64,000 nucleotides of DNA from Clostridiales bacterium (GCA_020063565.1 JAICDB010000006.1:124001-188000), one strand, 5' to 3'. Positions 43,104-52,683 are shown, counted from the stretch's first letter. Notes: generated from the letters alone by a model not told the origin. Translations and numbers: made by a program.

Positions 43104-43197
43104 TTTTTCACCCCTTGAAACATTTGTTATTATTGTATACCTTGGAATATATTTTTATTCAAGAGATAAATTTTTCAAAAAAATAACAAAAACACCG

Positions 43198-43932
43198 TTA
43201 TACTGTTGTAATTATTGAATAAAGACCGACCATAATTAGCAAGAAGAGAACTACATTTTTAAATTTTTCTGCCGGCACGGTTTTAAAAATTTTGCTACCT
43301 ATTTTAAGTCCTATAAATATAAATGGTAAAAGAGTCAGAGCTGTCGTAAAGGTGTTTAAAGGTATACTGCCGGTTGTGGCTAGGGTGATAAAACTGGATG
43401 GATAAATTAACACAAAATAGGCAACTGTTGTTGCTCGAAATTTTTCCTTTGTTAGCTCTAAATTGCTTAATAAAAGTACAATGGGAGGTCCCGGCATTCC
43501 TATGCTACTTGTCAAAATACCTGAAATAGTTCCCGTAATAAATTGAATTTTTTTGTTATTACTATTGATTCTAAAGCGAATTTTTAACGTCATTAATAAA
43601 CTTAAAATTATAATAGTAAAACTAATTATTATTTTAAGTATGCCTACATTAACAGTCTTAAAAATAAAAACACCCACAGGTAATCCGAAAATAGCTCCCA
43701 GAAAAAGCTTTTTTACCATATCCCACTGTGTTTCTTTTTTAATCTTAAAAAGGAGCGTTAAAAGCCCACAAAATGACAATATTATGCTTAATCCCACTGC
43801 CATTTTAGGATTATAAATCATAATTAAAAAAGGAATAGCCGCAAGTCCAAACCCAAATCCTGTAATTGATTGTATAGTGGCTGCAGAAGTAATAACAATT
43901 GCTCCCTGTATCCAAGTGGTAGTTTCAGGCAT
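43198..43932 (-). CDS. TauE/SafE-family membrane exporter
   Basis: An 8-helix membrane protein (~245 residues) with the internal repeat typical of TauE/SafE (SITGFGFGLAAIPF and SSIGMPGPPIVL). The ATG at 43932 has GAGGTGG 5 bases upstream; the frame extends to 43989 without a site. Family substrates include sulfite and sulfoacetate; the substrate here is unknown. Confidence 0.8.
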   Translation of the reverse strand: MPETTTWIQGAIVITSAATIQSITGFGFGLAAIPFLIMIYNPKMAVGLSIILSFCGLLTLLFKIKKETQWDMVKKLFLGAIFGLPVGVFIFKTVNVGILKIIISFTIIILSLLMTLKIRFRINSNNKKIQFITGTISGILTSSIGMPGPPIVLLLSNLELTKEKFRATTVAYFVLIYPSSFITLATTGSIPLNTFTTALTLLPFIFIGLKIGSKIFKTVPAEKFKNVVLFLLIMVGLYSIITTV

Positions 43933-43989
43933 AGTATCCACCTCAAAATTTATATTGATATCATAAAAAGTATATTCATCAAAATTCAT

Positions 43990-44011
43990 AAAGCTCCCAT
44001 TAGGGAGCTTT
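43990..44011 (-). terminator. Hairpin terminator after sdpI
   Basis: Perfect AAAGCTCCC/GGGAGCTTT stem 26 bases past the sdpI stop; moderately T-rich after it. Confidence 0.6.
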
Positions 44012-44036
44012 ATATATATTCCATATTTTCACTATT

Positions 44037-44693
44037 TTATCCTTCATTAATTTTAAATATTAAATATGAATATATAGTGGATATAATTATAACTGCTATT
44101 ACTGAACCAATTGTAATAACAAACCCTACTTTATCACTTGTTAAAATACTACTTAGAATTAAAATACCGGCGCCAACATATAAAATACCACCTAATCTGT
44201 GGGTCTTCCTCCAAACAGTTTCACTAGCTAACGTCCAGGGAGTTTTAATTCCAAAAAAATAATTATGTCTTATTTGTGTCATATAGTTACCCATGGCTAC
44301 AAACAAAATTCCTATAGCTATCCTTACAAATCTTCCTACATCAATAGGGTAATTAAAAGCAGCAAGTAAAGTTATGGTATAGAGCGAAAGAAAAAATAAC
44401 ACTAATCCAACCATTACAACATTATAAGCCCTTGGAAATTTGGAATAATTGGTTCTTTGAGGATCAATTCTCGGGAGAAAAACCATTAAGATATACACCC
44501 CTAAAGTAATTAAGGGAAGTCCAAATGCACCAAAAAATCTTCCCGAGTAACCATCTACTTCACCGCGAATATTCCAATGGGTTGGAACTCTATCCGGCAA
44601 ATGACTGTAAACAAGCATACCCACAACTAAGGAAAATATAATTATTCCAAGCAAAAAGGGATTTATTTTAGGTAGTTTATCATTGACCTTCAT
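44037..44693 (-). CDS. sdpI: SdpI-like immunity/signal membrane protein
   Basis: About 218 residues, six helices, with a DUF1648 part (DRVPTHWNIRGEVDGY) and the SdpI domain (YFFGIKTPWTLASETVWRKTHRLGG). In Bacillus SdpI gives immunity to the SdpC toxin and sequesters SdpR. The ATG at 44693 has AAGGAGG 9 bases upstream and overlaps sdpR by 14 bases. No SdpC-like toxin gene is nearby. Confidence 0.85.
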   Translation of the reverse strand: MKVNDKLPKINPFLLGIIIFSLVVGMLVYSHLPDRVPTHWNIRGEVDGYSGRFFGAFGLPLITLGVYILMVFLPRIDPQRTNYSKFPRAYNVVMVGLVLFFLSLYTITLLAAFNYPIDVGRFVRIAIGILFVAMGNYMTQIRHNYFFGIKTPWTLASETVWRKTHRLGGILYVGAGILILSSILTSDKVGFVITIGSVIAVIIISTIYSYLIFKINEG

Positions 44694-44964
44694 TTTTAGT
44701 ATCCTCCTTACCAGAATGAAATTCAATTACCCACTGTAATAATTCCTGAAATACAGTGGTATTTAAAGAGTAATAAATATTTTGTCCTCTCCTCTCATCC
44801 AAGACAAGATTAGCGTGCTTCAATACATTAAGATGATGAGAAATACTGGGCTTACTGATATTAAAATGCTCCGCAATTTCCCCTGCAGTCATATCATTTC
44901 TTTTTAAAAGATTTAAAATCTCTCGTCTGGTCTTATCCGACAAAGCTTTAAAGATGTTATTCAT
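44680..44964 (-). CDS. sdpR: ArsR-family repressor, SdpR-like
   Basis: A 94-residue winged-helix protein (ALSDKTRREILNLLKRNDMT, then HFNISKPSISHHLNVLKHA). No ArsR metal-site cysteines, as in SdpR. Cotranscribed with sdpI; a palindrome lies upstream. Confidence 0.88.
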   Translation of the reverse strand: MNNIFKALSDKTRREILNLLKRNDMTAGEIAEHFNISKPSISHHLNVLKHANLVLDERRGQNIYYSLNTTVFQELLQWVIEFHSGKEDTKNEGQ

Positions 44965-44990
44965 TAATTATAGATTACACCACCTTTAGA

Positions 44991-45012
44991 TATTTAGAAA
45001 ATTATCTAAATA
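44991..45012. promoter_or_regulatory. Palindromic operator upstream of sdpR
   Basis: TATTTAGAAA-AT-TATCTAAATA, a near-perfect 22-bp palindrome 27 bases ahead of the sdpR start. Probable SdpR autoregulatory site. Confidence 0.6.
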
Positions 45013-45067
45013 TATAATAAAAAAACCTCACTCTATTGTCAATGTATCTATTTAGCGATAAAAAAAG

Positions 45068-45096
45068 CTGTAAGTGTGATGGTAGTCCACTTACAG
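45068..45096 (-). terminator. Rho-independent terminator after tex
   Basis: CTGTAAGTG and CACTTACAG arms; on the minus strand CTTTTTTTATC follows. Confidence 0.8.
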
Positions 45097-45122
45097 TCTA
45101 GATATGCAATGTTCAAGTATAC

Positions 45123-47216
45123 TTATTGTAATCGTTTTAAAGATATACGATTTCTTGTGGTATCTACATTTAATACTTCCACCTGCAATATATCTCCTAC
45201 GGCAACCACTTCATGGGGGTCCCTTATGAACCTATCACTCAACTGAGAAATATGGATAAGGCCATCCTGGTGAACTCCTATATCTACAAAGGCTCCAAAG
45301 TCACAGACATTCCTTACAACACCCTGCAGGGTCATGCCTTCTTTTAAGTCTTCTATTTCCAGAACATCTTCCCTCAATAAGGGCTTCTGGAGTTCCTCCC
45401 TGGGATCCCTACCGGGTTTTCTAAGTTCCTTTACTATATCATTTAAGGTAGGAACTCCCACGTCATATTCTTGTGCCAATTTTACTATATTAAGTGGTTT
45501 AAAGATACCCTTCCAACCTACCTCATTTAAAAGTCTTTCCGCAATATGATAGCTTTCCGGGTGAACCCCAGTATTATCAAGAATTTGCTCACTTTCAGGA
45601 ATCCGTAAAAAACCTGCACACTGCTCAAATGCCTTTGGGCCAAGGCCCTTAACTTTCTTTAGTTCTTCGCGGGATTTAATTCCCTTGTTTTCCTCACGGT
45701 ACTTTACAATATTTTCTGCAACCTTTTTTGTGATCCCGGATATATACCCCAAAAGTGCTCTTGACGCAACATTCAAATCTACCCCCACGGAATTAACAAC
45801 GTCTTCTATAACCTTCTCCAGCTTTTCCTTTAAAAGCTTTTGATCCACATCATGCTGATACTGGCCCACGCCGATAGATTTAGGATCAATTTTCACTAAT
45901 TCTGCCATTTGATCCTGGGCCCGGCGCGCAATGGATACAGCACCTCGCAATGAAACATCTAAATCGGGGAACTCAGCTTGTGCAATTTCACTAGCTGAAT
46001 AAACACTGGCACCTGCTTCATTCACTATTATGTATTCTACCTTAAACGCTATTTCCTTAATGGTGTCTGCTATGAATTTCTCCGCTTCACGACTGGCAGT
46101 ACCGTTTCCTAACGATATTAAAGTAATACCATGCTTTTCTATCAGCCGTATAAGCTCTTTACGAGAATTTTCCATTTGATTTTGAGGAGGTGTGGGGTAT
46201 ATTACACCTGTATCAAGTAGAGTTCCGTGCTCATCTACCACAGCCAATTTGCAGCCGGTTCGGTATGCCGGGTCAAATCCAAGCACTACCTTCTCTTTAA
46301 TTGGAGGCTGAAGCATCAAGTTTTTAAGATTTGTACCAAACACCTCTATAGCCTTTCTTTCAGCTTCCTCAGTTAAGCTGTTTCGAATTTCCCTTTCTAC
46401 TGCCGGTGCAATTAGCCTCTTATAACTATCTTCTATTGTACTTTGGAGAAAATTTTGGTGAAGTCCATCCTTAAAAAGCTTTTTATATATCTTTCTTAAT
46501 ATTTCTTCCTCATCTGTCTGGAGTTTTACAGAGAGATAACCTTCATTTTCTCCACGGTTAATTGCAAGTATTCTATGGGAAGGGAGATTTTTTATTTCTT
46601 GACTGAATTCGTAATACATTTCAAATGGGGATATTTCATCCCTGGTTTTTTTAGTCATAATTTTCCCTTCAGAAGTTATAGAACGTACCATTTTTCTTAT
46701 TTCCGGGTTATCAGAAATCCATTCAGCTATTATATCTGATGCTCCGCTCAGGGCTTCTTCAGGAGTTTCCACCCCTTTTTCGGGATTTATGTATTTTGAT
46801 ATTTCCTCTTCCATATTAAAATCTTCTTGTTTATATATCTTAAGAGCCAAAGGTTCAAGTCCTTTTTCCTTGGCCTTGGTAGCCCTGGTTTTCCTTTTTG
46901 GTCGAAAAGGTCTATAAATATCTTCTACTTCTTGTAAAGTAGCAGCCTTTTCTATTTTTTCCTGGAGTTCCTTTGTCAGTTTGCCCTGCTCATGAATTAA
47001 TCTCGTAACTTCTTCCTGGCGAGCTTTTAAATTACGAAGGTATTTTAATCTCTCTTCTAAATGACGCAAAGTAGCATCATCAAGACCTCCCGTTACCTCT
47101 TTGCGGTAGCGAGCTATAAAAGGCACAGTATTATCCTTATCTAGCAAATCAACAGTATTTTCAACTTGAGAATAAGAAATTTTTAGTTCCTCAGACAGTT
47201 TCTTTATAACGTCCAT
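45123..47216 (-). CDS. tex: Tex family RNA-binding transcription accessory protein
   Basis: About 697 residues: N-terminal Tex domain, YqgF-like fold (VVLGFDPAYRTGCKLAVVDE), helix-hairpin-helix region (VKGLGPKAFEQCAGFLRI) and C-terminal S1 domain (GMTLQGVVRNVCDFGAFVDI). The ATG at 47216 has AAGGTGAG upstream, better than that at 47231. Confidence 0.95.
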   Translation of the reverse strand: MDVIKKLSEELKISYSQVENTVDLLDKDNTVPFIARYRKEVTGGLDDATLRHLEERLKYLRNLKARQEEVTRLIHEQGKLTKELQEKIEKAATLQEVEDIYRPFRPKRKTRATKAKEKGLEPLALKIYKQEDFNMEEEISKYINPEKGVETPEEALSGASDIIAEWISDNPEIRKMVRSITSEGKIMTKKTRDEISPFEMYYEFSQEIKNLPSHRILAINRGENEGYLSVKLQTDEEEILRKIYKKLFKDGLHQNFLQSTIEDSYKRLIAPAVEREIRNSLTEEAERKAIEVFGTNLKNLMLQPPIKEKVVLGFDPAYRTGCKLAVVDEHGTLLDTGVIYPTPPQNQMENSRKELIRLIEKHGITLISLGNGTASREAEKFIADTIKEIAFKVEYIIVNEAGASVYSASEIAQAEFPDLDVSLRGAVSIARRAQDQMAELVKIDPKSIGVGQYQHDVDQKLLKEKLEKVIEDVVNSVGVDLNVASRALLGYISGITKKVAENIVKYREENKGIKSREELKKVKGLGPKAFEQCAGFLRIPESEQILDNTGVHPESYHIAERLLNEVGWKGIFKPLNIVKLAQEYDVGVPTLNDIVKELRKPGRDPREELQKPLLREDVLEIEDLKEGMTLQGVVRNVCDFGAFVDIGVHQDGLIHISQLSDRFIRDPHEVVAVGDILQVEVLNVDTTRNRISLKRLQ

Positions 47217-47277
47217 TTTCTCACCTTCCATTTATTGCTACAAATTATTATACCATTATCCTATTATAATAGAAAAA

Positions 47278-47294
47278 CCGGCTCTATGAGCCGG
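47278..47294 (-). terminator. Hairpin terminator at the end of the YdjM-like gene
   Basis: CCGGCTC-TAT-GAGCCGG with T-runs on both sides, overlapping the stop codon of the gene at 47284. Confidence 0.75.
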
Positions 47295-48240
47295 AAAAAT
47301 CTACAACTTTAATATTTTTTTGCTGGCTATAAGGATGAAACAAACCCTTAATCAACTGCTGTTGTTTATTAAAAAAGCCTGTTGCGCTATGTATAAACTC
47401 ATCCTTGAACAGATAGCGCAAATCTACAAATTTTACTTCATGTCCATATTTTTTGCGTTTACAAAAAACGTGAAAAATAGGAGTAAATTCTTTAAACATT
47501 TTTCCCAGACGGCTATCAAGGGCTGCCTTGACAACAGGATGGTTTCGTTGTTTTCTAAAAATCTTTTTAACCTTTAGCTTCCATGAAAAGAATTTCATTT
47601 CTCCAACTATCAATTTGTTGTTACACTCAACCAAAAAATGCCAATTCCAAATACTAACCATTGAGGGTAAAACATTAACCTTTATAATTTTATCACCATA
47701 TCTATTTATTAAAATTTTGCGGATCTTAATAGCTATCAAATAGCGAAAAACAAGATACATTATAAGAGCACTTGTTCCAAACCAAGTTGATAAGTGGGAA
47801 TAGAAACGTCCCACAATTGTTGACAGCATTATTAATACCAGTACGGGATCAAAAATTGTTAAAATACCTATATTTAATTTTTTGTTATTAAAAGGCCACA
47901 AGGCTTTAGCCCCATAGGAATTAAGAACATCAAGAACTGTATGCGAAAGCCCCCCTACAAAAGTCCATAAAAAGAGCGTACTAAATTCTGCCTGAGGATA
48001 AAATAATAACAAAAGACCTGTAATTAGAAAAGCAAAAATACCCAATCCAAAAATAGAATGAGAAAATCCACGGTGATACTTGAGGTAACACATATCGCCC
48101 TTTAGTTGAAAAACTATATCTAAATCCGGTGCGACAGAACCAAGCATTGCACCAAGATATATTGGCTCTGATATGGAAAGTTCACGGCCGGAAAATGAAG
48201 CAACTACAGCTCCGGCAAGTGTATGTGTAATGGGATCCAT
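47284..48240 (-). CDS. YdjM-like membrane-bound metal-dependent hydrolase (DUF457)
   Basis: About 318 residues with N-terminal helices and His/Asp motifs DPITHTLAGA, APDLDIVFQ, HRGFSHSIF and GGLSHTVLDVLNSYGA typical of the DUF457/YdjM family. The basic C-terminal ~150 residues are less hydrophobic. ATG at 48240 with AAGGAGGGGAG. Role of the family is unknown. Confidence 0.82.
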   Translation of the reverse strand: MDPITHTLAGAVVASFSGRELSISEPIYLGAMLGSVAPDLDIVFQLKGDMCYLKYHRGFSHSIFGLGIFAFLITGLLLLFYPQAEFSTLFLWTFVGGLSHTVLDVLNSYGAKALWPFNNKKLNIGILTIFDPVLVLIMLSTIVGRFYSHLSTWFGTSALIMYLVFRYLIAIKIRKILINRYGDKIIKVNVLPSMVSIWNWHFLVECNNKLIVGEMKFFSWKLKVKKIFRKQRNHPVVKAALDSRLGKMFKEFTPIFHVFCKRKKYGHEVKFVDLRYLFKDEFIHSATGFFNKQQQLIKGLFHPYSQQKNIKVVDFSGS

Positions 48241-48406
48241 TCCTCTCCCCTCCTTTTGGACAAACTTTGCTGTATACAATTATATCATGGATTGATAGTA
48301 ATTTTCACTGGACGTTGTTGTAAAAAATGCTTAATGTTGCTAGTTAAGTAGGTAGTTGCATCCAATTCCTATATAAGTTAAAATGGTGGAACAAGGAGGG
48401 AAGGGC

Positions 48407-48622
48407 ATGATTACTAAGGAAACTATTGCAAGAATTAATTATTTGGCAAGAAAGAAAAAATCTATAGGACTTACCCCGCAAGAAAAAAAAGAGCAACAAC
48501 AATTAAGACGCCAGTATATAGATTCTATAAAAAAGCAGATTGTCACTAATCTTGATGCAAGCGGTATTCCCAAAAAGAAGCATGATGCAAACTGTTCTTG
48601 CGGTCGCAAAAATAAACATTAA
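48407..48622 (+). CDS. DUF896 (YnzC-like) small protein
   Basis: A 71-residue basic protein (ARINYLARKKKSIGLTPQEK, then LRRQYIDSIK) of the DUF896 family. The ATG at 48407 follows AAGGAGGGAAGGGC. A Cys/His-bearing tail (CSCGRKNKH) is extra. Divergent from the YdjM-like gene. Confidence 0.88.
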   Translation: MITKETIARINYLARKKKSIGLTPQEKKEQQQLRRQYIDSIKKQIVTNLDASGIPKKKHDANCSCGRKNKH

Positions 48623-48629
48623 GAAGATA

Positions 48630-48671
48630 ATACCGGGTTTTCAGCAAATAGTAATTGGTGAAACCCGGTAT
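48630..48671. terminator. Bidirectional hairpin terminator
   Basis: ATACCGGGTTT and AAACCCGGTAT arms between two convergent genes. Confidence 0.65.
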
Positions 48672-48683
48672 AATTAGTTTAAT

Positions 48684-49457
48684 TCATTGATTTAGCTTAA
48701 AATCTATTTGGACATCTGCAAGTATCTTGATCTCGCCCGGACTAATGGATGTCTCTACAAGAGGCCCACCAGCGACTTCAGCCTTAGCTTCATAATCATA
48801 ATACCTGCGTACAGGGCCTGGATAGCTTACTCCACCTTCTCTGACAGAAACTATTCCTGCTATGGTTTTATCAAGTGCTTCCGCCATTACCTGTGCCTTT
48901 TCTCTAGCCTCAGTAACCGCTTTCCTCAAAGCCTCTTGTCGTAAATTTTTATCATTTTCCAAATAAAAATCTACATAATTTACCCTGTTAACCCCAGCAG
49001 CTATACAGATATCTATTATAGAGCCAACCTTACTAATCTCATTCATTTCGACCAGGAGTTCATGGGAAACCTGATAGCCTTTTAACTTTCGCTCTTTTTG
49101 TCTTTCTTTCTCATCATAAAAATAATCATACTCAGGATATAGCTTAAAATTTTTTGTACTAATATTTTCTTCAGAAATTCCATTTTCTTTTAAACTATCC
49201 ATTACCATTGTCATTATTTTTGAGTTTTCTTGCTGTGCTTCTTTAGCTGTTTTTGCCTGCGTTACTACAGAGAAAACCACTCTGGCACTATCAGGTTCAG
49301 CAGAAACAACCCCCGTTCCCTTAACACTTAAAATTGGAAATTCCTCACCTTCTGCTACTTGCGCTTCAACCGGTTGAACTGCTTTTCCAGGTACTAAACC
49401 CCAAATAATGAAAGTTAAAGCAATTGCAATTAAAATATACTGGCCAATCTTTTTCAT
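48684..49457 (-). CDS. Secreted SIMPL-domain (DUF541) protein
   Basis: A 257-residue exported protein: signal peptide core at residues 8-22, then a SIMPL domain (VKGTGVVSAEPDSARVVFSV, and KAVTEAREKAQVMAEALDK). Family function is poorly known; some members protect from stress. ATG start. Confidence 0.82.
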   Translation of the reverse strand: MKKIGQYILIAIALTFIIWGLVPGKAVQPVEAQVAEGEEFPILSVKGTGVVSAEPDSARVVFSVVTQAKTAKEAQQENSKIMTMVMDSLKENGISEENISTKNFKLYPEYDYFYDEKERQKERKLKGYQVSHELLVEMNEISKVGSIIDICIAAGVNRVNYVDFYLENDKNLRQEALRKAVTEAREKAQVMAEALDKTIAGIVSVREGGVSYPGPVRRYYDYEAKAEVAGGPLVETSISPGEIKILADVQIDFKLNQ

Positions 49458-49757
49458 TAAAAAACACTACCTCCCAAGTTTTTTATACTTTTAGACGTTA
49501 AAGCCTTATGAGATGTTCCCTTTTTTATAAAAAATCTCAAATTAGTTAAATCAGCGATTGTGAAAATTATCACTAGCACCATCATGTGTGTAACTCAAAG
49601 AGTAATTTAGGGTATATTAATTTTTTAAAAATAAACGAGAACTCAGTTGAAGAAAGTGAGGGCGGGCCACTAAAACTAGAAGAAAACAAATGTAGGAAAA
49701 CGAAGAGCTTGTTAACAAATGGATACCGAAAAAAATAATTAAAAATTAATCCAGAAT
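49458..49757. other. Intergenic, no gene seen
   Basis: AT-rich; a short plus-strand frame around 49,640-49,735 lacks a start signal. Nothing else stands out. Confidence 0.4.
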
Positions 49758-49793
49758 AAAAGCCCTGGTTTTTACTTTTAGACCAAGGCTTTT
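49758..49793 (-). terminator. Hairpin terminator
   Basis: AAAAGCCCTGGT against ACCAAGGCTTTT, one mismatch; follows the 46-residue gene on the minus strand. Confidence 0.65.
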
Positions 49794-49807
49794 TAAAGCA
49801 AATTATG

Positions 49808-49948
49808 TTAGTTTTGATCTACCCGTATATCAATTAAATGACTCGAATCAAGTTCTAATTTTTCAGTCTTTTCAAACCAATCCCAATTGGAAACTAGAGA
49901 ATTTAATTCCCTTTCCAGTTTTTCATATTCTCTGTTGAGAACTTCCAT
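49808..49948 (-). CDS. 46-aa acidic helical micro-protein
   Basis: ATG at 49948 with GGGGTGG about 8 bases upstream, stop at 49808 and a terminator after it. The first 20 residues are a short amphipathic helix (NREYEKLERELNSL), then Trp-rich and acidic. Size recalls Spo0E-like phosphatases, but the SQELD signature is not visible. Unknown. Confidence 0.5.
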   Translation of the reverse strand: MEVLNREYEKLERELNSLVSNWDWFEKTEKLELDSSHLIDIRVDQN

Positions 49949-50080
49949 TTTTCACCACCCCTCTGTTCTTCCTGCTTTTCTTACTTATATAATATTAAAA
50001 TGTTAAAAAAAAGTCAACAGAATTTTTGTATTTTTCTAAATTTTCTATATAATAGTAATTACTTTCACATACTTGTAAAC

Positions 50081-50104
50081 AAACCAGGAGTTGAATCCTG
50101 GTTT
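50081..50104 (-). terminator. Rho-independent terminator after the oxidoreductase operon
   Basis: Perfect AAACCAGGA/TCCTGGTTT stem directly after the gamma subunit stop. Confidence 0.75.
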
Positions 50105-50107
50105 GCC

Positions 50108-50641
50108 TTAAACACTCATTCCCAATTCAATTGCCCTTTTATTTATTTCCACCATTTCCGGTCGCTTCTCGCCTACCATTTCATCTATTGCCTTAAAAAT
50201 GATCTCTTTGTTGAGGATATTTTTCTTGGCCAGCAAATGTCCCAAAACTATAACATTTGCCAGTTTAGATGTTTGGAAATTGTCATATGCCAGGTCATTG
50301 GCATTAATCTTTATTATATTAATATCATTCCGGTCCGTAGTCCTGTCAACAATGGAACTGTTAACAAACAGATCGCCGTCAGGTTTTACCTTGTCAACAA
50401 ATTTATCGAATGATGCCCCATTCATTACCACTGCTATAGTAGGTTCATCTACTGTTGGAGAACCAATCCGATTATCTGAAATTATTACGGAACAATTTGC
50501 GGTTCCTCCCCGCATTTCCGGGCCATAAGACGGAATCCAGGTCACGTTTTTACCTGCAAGCATACCTGCATGGGCAAGCAGTTTCCCCATAAATAACACA
50601 CCTTGACCTCCAAACCCGGCAAAAACCATTTTTTCTTCCAT
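50108..50641 (-). CDS. korC: 2-oxoacid:ferredoxin oxidoreductase, gamma subunit
   Basis: A 177-residue protein with the gamma-subunit signature GFGGQGVLFMGKLLA and SYGPEMRGGTANCSV. With the alpha, beta and delta genes upstream it makes a four-subunit enzyme that converts a 2-oxoacid (2-oxoglutarate or branched-chain) and CoA to acyl-CoA, CO2 and reduced ferredoxin. ATG with GGGGGGAG. Confidence 0.9.
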   Translation of the reverse strand: MEEKMVFAGFGGQGVLFMGKLLAHAGMLAGKNVTWIPSYGPEMRGGTANCSVIISDNRIGSPTVDEPTIAVVMNGASFDKFVDKVKPDGDLFVNSSIVDRTTDRNDINIIKINANDLAYDNFQTSKLANVIVLGHLLAKKNILNKEIIFKAIDEMVGEKRPEMVEINKRAIELGMSV

Positions 50642-50653
50642 CTGGTCTCCCCC

Positions 50654-51391
50654 CTATTCTTTAACCTTAAGTTCACCCATTGTAAAATGTGTTTGCATGT
50701 TATCCTGTAACCATTTAATAGCCTTTGCTGGACTCATTCCCCAGTTTGTTGGGCATGTTGAAAGAATACTTATAAAGGAAAATCCTTTACCTTCCATTTG
50801 GGTTTGAAAACCTTTCTTTAATGCTTTTTTGGCAGCAAGTACATTTTTTGGTGTATCTACAGATACGGAAGCAATATAAGCAGAACCCTCAACATGTGAT
50901 AATAAGAGAGGTAAATCAATGGGATGGCCTGCTACTTCCGGATCTCTACCAAAAGGCGAAGTAGATGTTTTCTGCCCCGGCAAGGTAGTGGGAGCCATCT
51001 GCCCTCCTGTCATACCATAAATTGAGTTATTCACAAAAATGGAAGTAATGTTTTCCCCTCTGGCCGCAGCGCTAATAGTTTCTGCAAGGCCTATAGCGCC
51101 AGCGTCTCCATCACCTTGATATGTAAACACTGTATTTTCGGGACGGGCCCTTTTTGCTCCGGTGCCTACCGCAATAGCTCGACCGTGAGCTGCACCAATC
51201 ATGTCGCAGCTAAAATATACTTCACAGAAACCTGCACAACCAACAGGTGCAACACCAATGGCATTTTCTATTAAATCCAATTCTTCCAATGCTTCCGCTA
51301 ATATCCTATGAATAATTCCATGAGTACAGCCGGGGCAATAATGAAAAGCCCTCTCTGTTAATCCCTTCGTACGACCAAATACCTTTTTCAT
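50654..51391 (-). CDS. korB: 2-oxoacid:ferredoxin oxidoreductase, beta (TPP) subunit
   Basis: A 245-residue TPP-binding subunit: HYCPGCTHGI, then the TPP motif YQGDGDAGAIG...NNSIYGMTGGQ. The absence of a 4Fe-4S-rich extension fits the Kor/Vor type. Substrate not decided by sequence alone. Confidence 0.92.
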   Translation of the reverse strand: MKKVFGRTKGLTERAFHYCPGCTHGIIHRILAEALEELDLIENAIGVAPVGCAGFCEVYFSCDMIGAAHGRAIAVGTGAKRARPENTVFTYQGDGDAGAIGLAETISAAARGENITSIFVNNSIYGMTGGQMAPTTLPGQKTSTSPFGRDPEVAGHPIDLPLLLSHVEGSAYIASVSVDTPKNVLAAKKALKKGFQTQMEGKGFSFISILSTCPTNWGMSPAKAIKWLQDNMQTHFTMGELKVKE

Positions 51392-51401
51392 GTCAACCCT
51401 C

Positions 51402-52457
51402 CTATTCTAAGCCAAATTGCGCCTTAAACGATGTTACTATCTCCTCCGGAGCAGGTGTCATTCCTCCCTGTTTACCGAAAAATTTAACAGGAACTTTTCC
51501 ATTTACAACTAAACGAACATCTTCTATCATTTGTCCTGTACTTAGTTCGACAGACATAAATCCTTTTACTTGATCTAAGATACCTTCAAAGGCTTTTTCC
51601 GGGAATGGCCATAAAGTTATTGGACGAATTAGACCTAATTTAATACCTTCTTTTCTCGCCAAGTCCACAGCAGTTTCGGAAATTCTGCCACTTGTTCCAA
51701 ATGCCACAATAATAAATTCAGCGTCTTCTGTTTTATATGACTTCCACCTTTGTACGCGGGGCTTAATATATTCATGTTTCTTTTGTAAGTGCAAGCAATT
51801 CCTCTCACCTATTTCATTAGTTAAACAATAATTAGAAACGTTGACTTTTTCTCTTCCTTTGGCTCCAGTTGCCGCCCAGTCTTTATGAGGTAAATCTTTG
51901 GAACTTCCTTTCGGAAATTCTACAGGTTCCATCATCTGTCCTAAAATTCCATCTGCAGCAATAACCACAGGAGTACGGTATTCATCAGCCAGGTCAAAGG
52001 CCTCCATAGTTAGATCTACCATTTCCTGTACAGTAGCAGGTGCTAGCACTATAGGGTGATAATCTCCATGGCCACCGCCTTTAGTAATTTGGAAATAATC
52101 GGCCTGTGTAGGCCCTAAACCACCTAAACCTGGTCCGGCCCTCATAATATCTACTATTACAGCCGGTAACTCCACGGCTGCCAGATAAGATAACCCTTCC
52201 TGTTTTAAGCTGTAACCCGGGCTGGATGAAGCAGTCATGACCCTTACCCCTGTTGCAGATGCACCGTAAACCATATTTATTGCCGCCACTTCACTTTCTG
52301 CCTGCAGGAAGGTTCCACCAACCTCCTTCAGCTTTTTAGACATATATTCAGGTATTTCAGTTGAAGGAGTAATTGGATATCCAAAAAACAACTTGCAACC
52401 TGACCTGATAGCAGCTTCAGCTATTGCTTCGTTGCCTTTCATCAACATTTTTGTCAT
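51402..52457 (-). CDS. korA: 2-oxoacid:ferredoxin oxidoreductase, alpha subunit
   Basis: A 351-residue subunit with GNEAIAEAAIRSGCKLFFGY and TASSSPGYSLKQEGLSYLA, and the family's C-terminal transketolase-like domain. 11 bases before the beta gene; one operon. Confidence 0.93.
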   Translation of the reverse strand: MTKMLMKGNEAIAEAAIRSGCKLFFGYPITPSTEIPEYMSKKLKEVGGTFLQAESEVAAINMVYGASATGVRVMTASSSPGYSLKQEGLSYLAAVELPAVIVDIMRAGPGLGGLGPTQADYFQITKGGGHGDYHPIVLAPATVQEMVDLTMEAFDLADEYRTPVVIAADGILGQMMEPVEFPKGSSKDLPHKDWAATGAKGREKVNVSNYCLTNEIGERNCLHLQKKHEYIKPRVQRWKSYKTEDAEFIIVAFGTSGRISETAVDLARKEGIKLGLIRPITLWPFPEKAFEGILDQVKGFMSVELSTGQMIEDVRLVVNGKVPVKFFGKQGGMTPAPEEIVTSFKAQFGLE

Positions 52458-52475
52458 CTTAAACTCTCCCTTCTT

Positions 52476-52682
52476 TTACCGATATACTTCAAGCGCTACA
52501 TCCGGGCACATAATTGCACAAAGACTACAACCGTTACATTTTTCTTCTTCGTCTTTTTGTACTACAGCATAATAACCCTTGCTGTTAGCATCTTTGCCAA
52601 TAACCAGCAAATTCTTGGGACATGCTTCCACACATAGTCCGCAGCCTTTACAAAGTTCTTGCTGTACCACCACTTTTCCCAT
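52476..52682 (-). CDS. korD: Ferredoxin-like delta subunit of the oxidoreductase
   Basis: A 68-residue protein with two 4Fe-4S motifs (CKGCGLCVEACPKN and CNGCSLCAIMCPDVA). Transfers electrons from the TPP site to ferredoxin. Stop of the NTPase gene is one base away. Confidence 0.92.
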   Translation of the reverse strand: MGKVVVQQELCKGCGLCVEACPKNLLVIGKDANSKGYYAVVQKDEEEKCNGCSLCAIMCPDVALEVYR

Positions 52683-52683
52683 A

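Noticed and set aside
49808-49948. Spo0E-like phosphatase call for the 46-aa gene
   Set aside because: Size fits, but the SQELD-type signature cannot be aligned; left as unknown.
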